Assembly (NCBI GenBank): GCA_949316495.1
Contig: OX439008.1
Location: forward strand, 12,357,532 to 12,421,531
Reading direction: 5' to 3'
Length of the DNA stretch: 64,000 nucleotides
Source: Amphiduros pacificus
Taxonomy: Eukaryota > Annelida > Polychaeta > Phyllodocida > Hesionidae
In this document: positions 1-11,184 of the stretch, one piece after another
How positions within the stretch are numbered: position 1 is the stretch's first letter
Layout of the letters: each line of letters starts with the position of its first letter
The notes under the pieces: model-generated
What the model was told of the DNA's origin: nothing
Database searches by the model: none
The model's input: only the letters and a program-made list of their open reading frames with translations
Translations under genes and position numbers: made by a program

Positions 1-310
1 CATCCTGGCACTTGATCCCTGACACTTGATGCTACACATCCTTGATTCTTGACATCCTAGCACTTGATTCTTGATATCCTGGCACTTGATTCTTGATATC
101 CTGGCACTTGATTCTTGACATCCTAGCACTTGATTCTTGATATCCTGGCACTTGATTCTTGATATCCTGGCACTTGATTCTTGACATCCTAGCACTTGAT
201 TCTTGACATCCTGGCACTTGATTCTTGATATCCTGGCACTTGATCACGGACACTTGATGCTTCACATCCTTGATTTTTGACACCCTGGCTCTTGATTCTT
301 CGCATCCTGG
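1..310. repeat. Minisatellite, 22-bp unit
   Basis: About 13 tandem copies of a 22-bp unit built around CTTGATTCTTGA followed by CATCCTAGCA or TATCCTGGCA. The array begins at or before the left window edge, so its full size is not visible. Copies differ by a few bases and decay after about 240. Open frames across it are repeat artefacts. Confidence 0.9.
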
Positions 311-2400
311 CAACACACTGAGTTTGTCCGAGCACTTCCCATCCTGGCTATTGATGCTTTACATTATCGTACTTGGTTCTTTACATCCGGACATTTTGGG
401 ACATACTCAAACCAAGGTATTGCTTGGGTACATAATATTTATAATATAACTCGTTGGAAAAAATACTTTAATTAGATAGGAAAATTGTATATTATCACTT
501 GGGAAATGATCTGAAAAGAATTTTAAAATTTTGATATGTGCATTCGGAAAACAACTTGGCGTTATGTACTAAGATTTCACTCACTGAATCGGATTACTGC
601 GCATTTTTATCTACACGAGTCTTCTTAACAAATCTGTTGGGAAACTCATGCAAAACAAAATGTAATGAATTACCGAAGGAACAAATAAAAACGAACCTAT
701 CATGTTACCGACATTTAAGAATCGTTATGGGAATAAACTTTAAATAAATAACTCAAGAAGTAATCTGCAAACAGAATTATCTTGAAGCATAGTGAAAATA
801 ATAATTCATGTGATAAAATGGAGAAGGAAATCAAACGTCTTTTTTATATTCCATTGAGCATTCCAGCTTTTCACATTTAAAAAAAATGTCTTTTTCAATA
901 TAGTGAAAAAATCCAACCTCGGTGCGAGTCTCCCCATCAAAATATCAAGACAATTCTCACTGCTCGAGTTTCAACATTTGTGATTCACCAGGTGTCTCTT
1001 GTGTCATGAACAATGCACGCTGGGACAGCTGATGTGATAACTACCATTCTGTATGCTGTGAAGGGAATATAAATATATTTTGGCAACAAATGCACGTACA
1101 AAACAAAACTTATTTGAAAATCTTGAAAAGGCTGAGAAGTTAAATGACATTTTTACTACTACCTTGACTACAAAGCTCCCCAACAGACAACTGATCAACT
1201 TTCATGTGCCACAGAAGCACTGTTTAGGGTATTAACATTCATGTTATGTAAAGAAAATGTGTCTGAAAGTCAGGTTTCATGAATGCTTTCAGTTTTTTGG
1301 GCGATCTGCTGCCAGCATAAATGGTCTGGGGTAATAATGAAATGGGGGACTTTTGGAATCACCAGATTCATAGTTGAAAATATTTATATCAGAATAATAC
1401 CCCCCCCCCCCCAATTAATGTCGCATATCCATTTTCTGTAAAATCTTTCCATATCTATATTGATCAAAAGTAGCTTTTGAATGGTAACCCGGAAGTTCTC
1501 CAAGAAATCGTCCAGAAAGCATCGGGGTTAATTCCACCAATTTATCATCCACCACTTTGTTGAATCCTAATAGTTCTGGACCTTCTATTTTCGAAGTGAT
1601 GTGCCCATGTATATCATCACAATGCCTATGGAAATGTAATCTTGACACTGAGTCTTTACTAGTTAAAATAACATTTATATATTTCTTCGTTCGGTAGTAT
1701 TGTTGAGACGTTTACTTGTATTAAACATTTCCGTCCTTATAATATGTGCATGGTAATTTCTATAGAATTCTAGTTTGATTTTCTTGAAATGTGTAACTTC
1801 AATGAATTCGCGTTTCATTGTTAAGCTTTCATTAAAGAATACTATTTCCCCATACCGAATTGCTCGATCATTGCCATTCTGTCGAATAATGGTTGAAATG
1901 GTTGTGAATTCACAATAATCAAGAATCTGGGAGTATGAGAGTAGTGCCATCTGGTGGTTTGATTTAAGATTTCCATCCATGGTCAATGTGGTCAAGGGTA
2001 CATGATGATCATTGCCGCATAATGTCTGATAGATTCAGCCACTGGATCTTCAATTCAGCATCCAACAGTTTTGATCAGCAAAGCATCAGGAAGGATTGTT
2101 TTCTTTATTTTGCTAAATATTGTTTATATTTTGGTTTGATTTTACCCAGTCCAAATCATCTCGTTGACATATTTGACTGTATTATTCCAATTAAAACTAG
2201 AAATAAAACTAAAAATGCAGCAATGGATTATGTTTATGGCAAGAAGTGACATTTAGAATTATTAGCTATAGTGTACTGAAATAAACCTATGGATGAACAT
2301 TGATATAAATAATATCATCTTGCAAAACAAACTTTTACTGATATATCTCTCTTAAAATGTGCATTAAACTTATATCCTTTACGTTTTTTACAGTATATTT
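311..2400. other. Intergenic stretch, no supported gene
   Basis: AT-rich sequence with no recognisable gene. It contains a C homopolymer near 1401-1412. Two adjacent minus-strand open frames (1995-1675 and 1648-1415, 106 and 77 aa) have no family I recognise and are not called as genes. Confidence 0.5.
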
Positions 2401-2590
2401 GTTTGCTTGTTTGGAGTTTCACGTCACTTTCCACATTACTTTAGTTATTTCATGACAAAACCTTGTAGTGTATATAGTGCTGCCTTACTGAATTGTCATG
2501 TCGCAGGTCCCTCACAAGAGAATCCTCCCTGTCACAGATTTACAAGGACAATGGATTAACCCTACAGGCCCAGACTCAGATATTGAACTG
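2401..2590 (-). mobile_element. SINE family A, partial copy
   Basis: The body and tail of the main SINE family of this window in reverse orientation. It has the tail motif GGAGTTTCACGTCACTTT, the core GAATTGTCATGTCGCAGG and the CACAGATTTACAAGGACA block, in the same order as the full copies at 8932-9250 and 62851-63167. The tRNA-like head is missing: similarity fades after about 2590. This is an old, 5'-truncated copy. Confidence 0.8.
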
Positions 2591-3121
2591 CATTTTGGTA
2601 AGCGCCAAGGTACTGCTAAAATGTTACACCCTAAAGGGATTTATGTAAGCATTCAATTGGAAACCATTTATCCAAATATGGATCAACCATTCTGCCAAAT
2701 TTGTATTAAAGACCTTTTCAGCACTGTTTTGGGCTATATCAGGTCATATAGAAACCTGTCACCGGGACTCAATGTCCTACTCCTTTCGAAGAGTGACTGG
2801 GGATCTTTCCTTTGAATCATCACATAGATATAATATCCCAAAGCATGGCCTTTGATAATCAGTCATGGTGCCTGGTATAAATAAACAAGATATTGAGTAC
2901 TGCTCCAACATCAGAACATTAAACATTCACACTCACATTATCTTGAAAATAGCAGTTAAACGAACAACTCGTTTAACAACAACCGAAAAAATATATGTCT
3001 TCACTGCAGAACTCCTTCTGGATTCATGTTACAATTACATATATATTAAAATCGAGGAGGTAGTGTATCATGTATCAAATGCATCAGAGTTACTATTCTG
3101 GATGGGTTACTAGCCACATTA

Positions 3122-3366
3122 TACCCCAGTCACATTTGTGCCGATTTCAGTATTAAGATGCCCGGCCGATGGGATTTTTTTTTACAAAATCCGCCGACAA
3201 GCCAGGGTGCCTTGAGAGCAATTGGGGCAATTTTAAGACGTCGTGCGGGTCATCGGGAACTTTAAGCTGCAACATAAAAGTTGCCAACGTTTCCCCGATG
3301 TCTTTTCACCAAACATCATATTTAAATCCCCGGCGTCTGGGGCCCGGCACAAGTGTGACTGAGGCA
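3122..3366. mobile_element. Short non-autonomous DNA transposon (MITE-like)
   Basis: A 245-bp segment bounded by imperfect terminal inverted repeats of 22 bp. The left end is TACCCCAGTCACATTTGTGC at 3122. The right end at 3345-3366 is its reverse complement with about 3 mismatches. The inside is more GC-rich than its surroundings and has no coding capacity. A second copy starts at 63771. I cannot define a clear target duplication, so the superfamily is not assigned. Confidence 0.65.
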
Positions 3367-3369
3367 TAA

Positions 3370-4110
3370 GTCAGGTTTTAAAAGAAGTGATCCGGAAGTA
3401 CATTTCTCACAGCTGTAAACTGAGATTATATGAGATATTTATGTCTGAAATGTCAATAATTTTAACCTAAATTAAGTACGAATCTAAAAATTTCAAAATT
3501 ATCACAGCATTCCTTTTTGTTTTCTAGGGATATTTTTGTTTTCTGGGGAAAACTCTTCCTTAAGCGTGTAGTGCTCAAGAAGATGTGCATAACTTATGTA
3601 TTCTCATTTCTCAGAAAAGCGATTATTTGTAAGCTGTGAAAATCTAAAAGTTGGATAAAAAAAGGTTATAAAGTTGCATGATGTCACCTTGATTTTTGTC
3701 ACGCCCCATCCCAAGCATAATCTGAGGTGAAACCTGTGTTGACAAAAAAATGCATACAGAATGTTTGCCAACTGATTGATTGCATATGTCAGTTGTTTGA
3801 CAAGCCATCACTTATATAGAAATGTTTTTCTCCATCGCTATTCACTATCCCATTCTATTATTTCCAGACAGCTTTGTGTCATGGCAACAGATCGGCTGAG
3901 AGGTATACATTTGCAGAATAATATGTTTTATAAACCGTGTATAGGTAGCCGAACTATTGCTGATAAGTACCTTGTGCGGCGAATTCATTACTCTTGTCCA
4001 TCTTTTATTTGTCTGATTTCTAAGTTCGTCACCAAAACAATTTGAATGCAATTTTGGATGTAGTTTTAAAGGCGGAATGATTTTTATGCCATGTTCACAT
4101 TACAATTTCT
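3370..4110. other. Intergenic stretch, no supported gene
   Basis: AT-rich sequence between the MITE-like element and a SINE. Overlapping open frames on both strands near 3776-4051 look random. No repeat or RNA gene recognised. Confidence 0.4.
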
Positions 4111-4114
4111 CATG

Positions 4115-4432
4115 TGAGCTGCGGTCCTTACTGAGCAGTTGGTTCGATCGCAAACTTATTAACACCAGTTCCTTTGTGATGGTACAAAGGTCATGGGTTC
4201 GATTTCCAGCGATGCCATGATTGCATTCAGATTGCATTACAATTTCACAGATGAGCTGAGGTCCGAGCCTGAAGGGTTAATCTGTTTCACTTGCTAATCT
4301 GACTCGGTGGGTTGTCATGTCATGGACCTGCGACATGACAATACAGTGAGGCAGCACTATATCGCCAAGTAGGTCTCGTCATGATATAGCTGAAATAATG
4401 TTGAAGTGACGTAAAACCCTGTACAACTCAAC
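4115..4432 (+). mobile_element. SINE family A, diverged copy
   Basis: A plus-strand copy with a degraded tRNA-like head. A B-box-like GGGTTCGATTTCC lies near 4197. It is followed by the family core, including GGACCTGCGACATGACAA near 4325 and the GTAGGTCTCGTCATGA block, and it ends near GTGACGTAAAACCC. It is clearly more diverged than the copies at 8932 and 62851, so it is an older insertion. Confidence 0.85.
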
Positions 4433-4714
4433 CTCGTTAAGGATTAATAATGTAACCAATAGATATAGATACAGACAAAAACAGTGGACACATTCACCAA
4501 CCAGACTACCCCTTAACTTACTTCATTATTGAAAAAGATGCCCTTATTAATTGCAGGGAAAATAAGTACATATAATTAAAGTGTAAGCTGTGATAATCAT
4601 CGCTTCCCTCAAATTATGGCTGGGTTTAAAAGTCGATGAACCGGCCCTGCTATGGCCAACACCGTTTCCCATTTAAAAAATGTGAGTGAACATTTGGAAG
4701 CCAATGGACTCTTC

Positions 4715-4935
4715 AAGAGCCACCTGGTGTATAAATACAAGAGCCACCTGGTCTTTAAATACAAGTGCCACCTGGTGTATAAATACAAGAGCCACCTGGT
4801 GTATGAATACAAGAGCCACCAGGTGTAACGATATAAGAGCCACCTGGTGATTTAATAAAAGAGCCACCAAATGTATTGAGACGAGGTCCACCTGGAATAT
4901 AGATACAAGATCCATCTGATTTACAGATAGGTACA
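4715..4935. repeat. Minisatellite, 24-bp unit
   Basis: About nine copies of a 24-bp unit (AAGAGCCACCTGGTG plus TATAAATAC), degenerating to the right. Because 24 is a multiple of three, open frames run through it on the minus strand; these are not taken as genes. Confidence 0.9.
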
Positions 4936-5795
4936 AGATATAGTTCAGCTATATTTCAACATATATCAAACTGGATTTCGGCAAACTGAGGCCACTCAGA
5001 ATAGCTTATAACAGTAGAAAAAAAAAATTTTTGCATTTAATATTTGACATGAAGTTATGAACTCAAAATATTATTAAAAATTACCTCCGTTCAGAGAATT
5101 TCTTTTAATCTAAGATCGGCATTCATATTCAAGCAATTGAAAGGGCCGAAGGACAAAAGGGAAATTTGCTAGGTAATGTCTGATACAATTATGTAGTGGA
5201 TAATTCTCAAAGAGAAAATCCAAACCTTTGAGGTTCATTTTTGAAATAAATCTAATTCATGTCCTTGCTCTATATCTAATGTATGTACATGTGCTATGAG
5301 TAATTTTGATTATTTTCAGTTATTTGGTAAAGATTTAATTTTCTTGGCCTTTTTGGGGGTATTTAATTATAAAATAATAAATTCTGTATATATGTCTACA
5401 TATTGTATTGAGAAGAATGGGTTGGAAATCCGTTAATCCGAAATCCAAACTAAAAAATGAAACGGTTTGGGTGTGCACAAGATGAAATATTGAAAGTTAA
5501 TAAAGTGATCACATCTTATCCTGCTTACCTTTGCTTTCTATACATATCTGTATTGATTATGGAATAACAGGTTTTTAAAACTTAAGTGCGTTTTCTTGTA
5601 AAAATATTGGAATCTGTACAGGCCCTAAAGAATTGATAAAAAAAATGTTCAATTAAACTTTAATTCATACTACCCTTCTATTAGTAATCACATATTCCGA
5701 TGTAATAACATTCATGCAACAAAGTTTTATATCCATGTGACATCAATTGTTTTCCTTCCACTGTCATACATCATATGCATTCAAGTACGAATTAC
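4936..5795. other. Intergenic stretch, nothing recognised
   Basis: AT-rich sequence with poly-A and poly-T runs. No gene, RNA or known repeat recognised. Confidence 0.4.
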
Positions 5796-5799
5796 CCTT

Positions 5800-6022
5800 T
5801 GCTTTAAATTACCCTCATCACTTTACAACATTCGCTTTGAATTACCCTCATCACTATACAACATTTGCTTTGAATTACCCTCATCACTTTACAACATTCG
5901 CTTTGAATTACCCTCAACACTTTACAACATTCGCTTTGAATTACCCTCAACACTTTACAACATTCGCTTTGAATTACCCTCATCACTTTACAACATTCGC
6001 TTTGAATTACCCTCATCACTGG
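5800..6022. repeat. Minisatellite, 33-bp unit
   Basis: About 6.5 copies of a 33-bp unit (TTCGCTTTGAATTACCC then TCATCACTTTACAACA). The period is divisible by three, so long frames are open on both strands; these are composition artefacts. Confidence 0.92.
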
Positions 6023-6158
6023 ATTTAGTTACCCTCATCCCAATATATTTAGAGCATTGGTTCTCACAATAATAAATCATAAACTTCATACAGTAGTAGC
6101 ATCAACAAAGAGTTGAATATGAAATCAGGATATAAATAATTTCACTTGTCAAAATAAC

Positions 6159-6197
6159 AACAACAACACTTGTCAAAATAACAACAACAACAACAAC

Positions 6198-6233
<36 letters not shown>

Positions 6234-6242
6234 GATGATGAC
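6159..6242. repeat. Compound trinucleotide microsatellite
   Basis: Runs of (CAA)n, (TAA)n, (TGATAA)n and (GAT)n directly next to the tail end of the reversed SINE at 6243. SINE tails often seed such microsatellites. Confidence 0.9.
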
Positions 6243-6558
6243 TTTTTTGGTTGGGGTTTTACATCACTTTCAACATTATTTCAGTCATTTCATGATGAGA
6301 CCTACTTGCAGCAGATTTAGTGCTACCTCACTGAATTGTCATGTCGCAGGTCCTTGACATGTCAACCCACCCAGTCACAGATTTACAAGGACAAGGGGTT
6401 AACCCTTTAGGCATAGGCCTCAGCTCATATGGGAAATTGTATCATGAGTTCAATCTCGACCGGCTAGGGTTCGAGCCCACGACCTTTGGATCATCACAGA
6501 GGAACTGGTGCTAATAAGCTGGCGCTTTAACCAACTGTGCCACAGCCTGTGGCCCTAA
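6243..6558 (-). mobile_element. SINE family A, near full length
   Basis: A minus-strand copy. On the + strand it reads from the tail (GGGGTTTTACATCACTTT) through the core (GAATTGTCATGTCGCAGG) to a tRNA-like head. The head includes the reversed B box GGGTTCGAGCCC near 6468 and the reversed A box CCAACTGTGCCA near 6531. A microsatellite abuts its tail. Confidence 0.9.
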
Positions 6559-8815
6559 CAAGTATTGCAATGCTAATAATGATGATTATATAACCTTTAT
6601 AATGATGATATAAAAAAAACGTCTGTTCGAAGTGCGATGATGTCTTTGGAACAGATTTGATTCTTACGACGTTTCGTACAGACATCTACTGAAAAACTAG
6701 TTCTCATGTCATTCGGAAGTTCATTCAATGGATAATTAAGTCCTGTCAATTATCAGACCTGAGATTTCTACTTGAAGTGTTCAGTCAGTAGATCCTTAGG
6801 CAAAATCAAGTGAGTTTTTCATGCTCACAGATCTTTGGATTTGGTTATGGTGGGAGGAGTCTGAAGAACAATCTTTCTGTCTTCCTTGTTCTTCTCATAT
6901 GTATCTACTTCATATGGTTGAGCTTTGTAATCAAATCTATTTGCAATGCAAAGCAGTGAAAACATGGTAGCAAGTGCAGTGTTGTGCGCTAGCTATTCAA
7001 GTTCTAATTGTAATATTTCGATATTTACATGTGCGGTGAAACTATGTCAAATAGCACTAAACGAAAAGGGTGTGATTTGATCTCAGCTTCTGAGTAAAAA
7101 AAGAATCCTAGAGATCTTAACAAATAATTCTCTTGAGGCACCATGTATGAAATGATATAGTTGTCACCAATGAAGTGATGACATATCCTGATCTAGCCAA
7201 CCAGTAAAGTTGCAGCGTGAAGCCAACAAGAAGCTCATTCTTATAATCCAGAGTCACAAATGCCTGAGTCCGATTTTCTACTCTGTTAGCAACAACACAG
7301 TGTTTAATTGGCAGACAGGCAGAAATGGTTCAATTGGTAAAGTAGCCAGTTCCTACTGTCAAGTGCTATAAGCAGACATCGTCTGGAATCAACACTATAT
7401 AATTGTCACTTTTATCGTTTTAATGGCAGAAATATTCCTAAAGTGGTAATTGTCCCACTTGCACATTCTATGTATTTGTGTTTTCGTTTTCATATCAGAA
7501 TCATAGGTGATTCCCAAATCAACTACTTACTACTTGGGCTGAACTGATCCATAGAAATATAAATCTGAGTGTCATCAGCATAAAAGTGGCTGCTCAATCT
7601 GAATTACAATGATGTCAGCAACTTGTAATATATAAACTGTTCAAAGAATCGATCCAATGACTGAACCCTGTGAAACCCCCTTTCTGATGGATTTCATTGA
7701 AGAAAGGGTCATGCTTGAAAGACATCCGTGCTTCCTTAAGCACCTCTTTAGTAGCTTGAGGAGTAAACCAATCAAGGATAGAGATGCCCATTGTGGTATC
7801 ATAAGGGTCATTGTTTTCAATGCCATCTGACAACACATGTTCAGTCGAGTTGTATCATAATATATGGTCAAATAATCTTAGTTATGAGCAGATTGTCATT
7901 TTTTTCAAGAATACTAATTCACTGCAATTGTTCACCGAAATGGATGAAAGCCTAGGGGTTTAAGATTTATGTGGCAGGGTATCGTTCAATATTATTCTTG
8001 AGGATTAACTCAAGAGGATTATCATTGTTTTCATCCACAAGTTGTCAGAAATAAACTGATTGATCTGTAATTAATGATGTATTAATTATTATGGGAATTG
8101 TACAGTATATGACATCCTGAGGGTTTGATTTGTGTATGTTTTGCTCAAGCAATCTTTGAGCTTCATCTCTTCTTTAATTTGGACAATCCTCCAAGCTGAA
8201 CTCCCTTGGGATGCATTATCCTCTTTGTAGAGAGCATGTTCATCAAAATGTTTCCGGAAACATCATTACCTCCTGTTTGGAGTTTGTTTAGAAGCAAATA
8301 AAATGTCACATTTCCCAAATCAAATTTCCAACGATTTTTATGACAAAATTGAGAATTGTAATGTAGTTATTCTCAGAACTGCTGTCCAAGTTTACTGTCC
8401 TTTCTTTAAATATTCCAAAAATAAAAACATTTTTTTCCGTTTTTCACTTCAAAATGAAATGATTTGACACATAAACAGCTGAAATCGTTTTTTATAGTTA
8501 TTTTAATATAGAGCAATTATCTTGTACTATGTCATTCATGTTCATGTGTGGGGGATTTTGTTGGCCAGAAAAAAAATATTTGGAAGACACTACTCAATCT
8601 AACATTATATATCTATAAAAATGTGCAACATAACGCATGGTTCAAAACTATAAAGGAATGTGATAAACCATGGCCCAAAACTTCACTGTAAAGCTTACAC
8701 TCAGTGACCTCAAGTATTGCCTTGTCCAAAGATAATGATGAGTAAAGCAATGTTCTTGAAGCATTGCTGCTACAGACTCTTGGCAAGAATAGTATAAGAC
8801 AATATGTACAAAACA
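6559..8815. other. Intergenic stretch
   Basis: No supported gene. A minus-strand open frame at 7836-7615 (73 aa) has no recognisable family. A short fragment of SINE family B lies at 7315-7410. The remainder is ordinary AT-rich sequence. Confidence 0.4.
7315..7410 (+). mobile_element. SINE family B fragment
   Basis: Shares the block TCAAGTGCTATAAGCAGAC and the following TCTGGAATCAACACTATATAA with 12810-12854, where it follows a tRNA-like head. Here the head is weak (GGTTCAATTGGTAAAGTAGC). Called as an old tRNA-derived SINE by comparison of two copies in this window only. Confidence 0.5.
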
Positions 8816-8819
8816 GACG

Positions 8820-9432
8820 TTTCTGATATTTGTACAAGTGTTCTCAGATTTGGGCAGAAATATTAATCAAGATAAGGCTAGGGTATGTTTTGAAACACTG
8901 AATTTAAGGCTTGGGAGACACAGATCAGAAAATGCCACGGGCCGTGGCGAAGTTGGTTAGAGCGCCAGCTTATTAGCATCAGTTCCTCTGTGGTGATCCA
9001 AAGGTCGTGGGTTCGATCCCCGGCCGTGCCGAGAATGAACTCATGATACAATTTCTCATATGAGCTGAGGCCCGTGCCAAAGGGTTAACCCGTTGTCCTT
9101 GTAAATCTGTGACCGGGTGGGTTGTCATGTCAAGGACCTGCGACATGACAATTCAATGAGGCAGCACTGTATCTGCTACAAGTAGGTCTCATCATGAAAT
9201 GACTGAAATAAGTTGAAAGTGATGTAAAACCCCAAACAAACAAACAAACAGATCAGAAATATCCACACTTCAATGTCATAACAGTAAAACCGATAACTTT
9301 TTACATGGAATAAAATAATCTCATCCAGGGTTGTGATTTAAGCATTCATCCCTTTAGTTGAATGCGAGAAAAAAAAGCATTGACATTGATCACACAATTT
9401 TGACACTATCTTAGCTTTTCAGATTCCCTCCC
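8820..9432 (+). repeat. Dispersed repeat, copy 1, split by a SINE
   Basis: Without the SINE at 8932-9250, this sequence is a close match to 54842-55130. The shared order is CTCAGATTTGGGCAGAAATA, AAACACTGAATTTAAGG, CACAGATCAGAAA, TACATGGAATAAAA, GGTTGTGATTTAAGC and TTAGCTTTTCAGATTCCC. The repeat is about 285-300 bp, non-coding, with no visible inverted or direct terminal repeats. Its class is unknown. Confidence 0.8.
8932..9250 (+). mobile_element. SINE family A, complete copy with target duplication
   Basis: The best plus-strand example. The tRNA-like head has a textbook A box TGGCGAAGTTGG (8945-8956) and B box GGTTCGATCCC (9010-9020), the RNA polymerase III internal promoter. The body contains GACCTGCGACATGACAAT, and the tail ends in (CAAA)n. 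It is flanked by a 9-bp target duplication GATCAGAAA (8923-8931 and 9251-9259), consistent with LINE-mediated retroposition. The paralogous repeat at 54842-55130 shows the unfilled site. Confidence 0.93.
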
Positions 9433-10836
9433 TATGGTGAGTAATACAAATAGTTTATCACTATGAATCTGACAATCATTTCCAGTTAAGCATTATAATT
9501 ATAAAGGTCATAGTACTATAACATTTGCTTACATCAATACCAATAGGTGGTGACCCAGACTGGCAAAAAGGTAGTCCTATTACACTTTGAGTTTATAAAA
9601 TTCAAAAGACAGTAGTTAGAAAGCTGCAAATATTTGCAGTGCAATAGAGAGAGGCAGATGCGTCTGCTAGCATGCTTATTAGGGTTCGGAGCACGTCGCA
9701 ATCTGTTAAGTGTCTCCCGCCATCGACTGGCAGTCATCTCCCTGCACCAGGCCAGCACTGTCAAGGCCGCCGCGCTGCATCGGGCGCTGCTGCCAAGACG
9801 AGACAGAAAGGCACAGCTGACAACGACTTCACGTGAGGACAGCTCTCACCACTCAAGTGTCTCATAGCTCCAAGCTGCAGTAGCCCACGGGAACAGGTGT
9901 ACGAGCCTTCCCCGAGTGTCTCAACAAACCTCAGGGGGCGCACTGGCGGAATTTAAGGCATTTAAAGGTGCAGCATTGTTGCGGTGATATTTTTTCTGCG
10001 GGAGTTTTGTGGAGGTTCTCACTGCTGTGCGAGGCGACGCGGACGTTGTTGTTGTTAGATCTCCGTTCACATGACTGGCTACAGCTTTCCATTGACCCCC
10101 TCTCCTTCTACCAACACTCCATGGATATGTATAGCACTGTATGGAACCAGCATTAAGGATTTATCTCTATAAGACCCGCTTCCAGGGGGGAAGATACTTC
10201 ATATCAGGAAACGGCGCTGGAATCTTCTGAGTAGATACTACTGGATTTTTATCAATATTTCGCCAGGCTGTGCCAATGAGGGGACAAAAATGGTGCGCTG
10301 CAACCAACATGTATGTAAGAGAATCTTTCAAAGGAATTTCAATGCACCTAGATGAGGATACAGTTGTTATGCTCAGTGGATGGAGTATATATCCAGGATG
10401 CCATCTTAATGCCTAATGCTAAATATATCTTCTTTCCCTGAGTATTTATCCAATTAGTTGACGTGTTAATCACCTATTAATTGCAGGCGGATATAGTTAC
10501 GCATTTGGCAATTTCTTTATTTGAATGAAGTGGTCTATTTATGCTTCTCAATCTGGGGATCTCTCATCAATACTATCTGCATGGTCATTGAAAAACCAAA
10601 AACAAAAGACATTGCCTACATTTGTCTGGTTTTTATTCGGTCTAGCTTGAATCTTCCTTGCCGTGGATATAAACTGCCGAATGCCTAAGATAATTGAGGC
10701 TGGAGGGACGTTCTACAAGATAGCAGCTTTGCTTGACAAGACAATTATCGCTGAAGAGAGTTGCGTCGCTCTCCATTGTAAAAACTCTTTCTAATATCGC
10801 TCTGACGGAGCCAAACCCTGTGTCGCCGTGGAGCCC
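9433..10836 (+). promoter_or_regulatory. Presumed promoter and 5' UTR side of the KCNMB-like gene
   Basis: About 1.4 kb before the first coding ATG. The stretch 9650-10100 is visibly richer in G+C and CpG than the AT-rich surroundings, as expected near a transcription start. A TATA-like TTTAAA lies near 9960. Open frames here (77 aa at 9634 on +, 60 aa at 9943-9761 on -) look composition-driven. The start site and any upstream non-coding exon cannot be fixed from sequence alone. Confidence 0.35.
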
Positions 10837-11184
10837 ATGAAGCAAAAAGCGAAGACTAAATGCCCGTCCAAGGCATGCTTCTGTGCCGTGCTTACAGTAT
10901 GGCAGTTTGTGTGTGTCATTGCCATCATAGTGTGTGGTATACTCTATCTGAAGCCATACTCAAGGATATCAAGATACACTGAAACCATGTGTAAATCTGA
11001 GAGTACTTTCTATACAAACCAGTTTGTTTGCCGGGAGGAAGGAGGACCCACATCCTTATACCCCTGTCTTCTCGTCCATGTTAGTTTAAATTGGACCGAT
11101 GGTAAAACGTGGACCGTGGCCTTATATAGTGATGATATTCATCAAGCTAATGTTTATGAGGAACGTTACGATGGGTTGCAAAAG
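10837..11184 (+). CDS. KCNMB-like gene, coding exon 1
   Basis: Encodes residues 1-116: N-terminus, TM1 and the first half of the extracellular loop. It ends exactly before the cysteine that opens the CSIRSC motif. Donor GTATGG at 11185. Reading through the donor adds about a dozen residues and then a stop, so intron retention would give a single-TM fragment. Confidence 0.82.

Noticed and set aside
1415-1995. Two adjacent minus-strand open frames of 106 and 77 aa that could be exons of an unknown gene
   Set aside because: Codon use looks plausible but I recognise no family, and no convincing splice pair joins them. Transcript data or a protein search would decide.
2498-2815. 105-aa plus-strand frame
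   Set aside because: Its first half is the antisense of a SINE core (the same peptide start appears at 62951 in another SINE copy).
8938-9012. Possible functional tRNA gene
   Set aside because: A and B boxes are good but the sequence is the head of a SINE with tail and target duplication, and the cloverleaf is not convincing.
9634-9943. Short GC-rich open frames on both strands as an upstream gene
   Set aside because: More easily explained by CpG-rich promoter or 5' UTR composition; no family signal.
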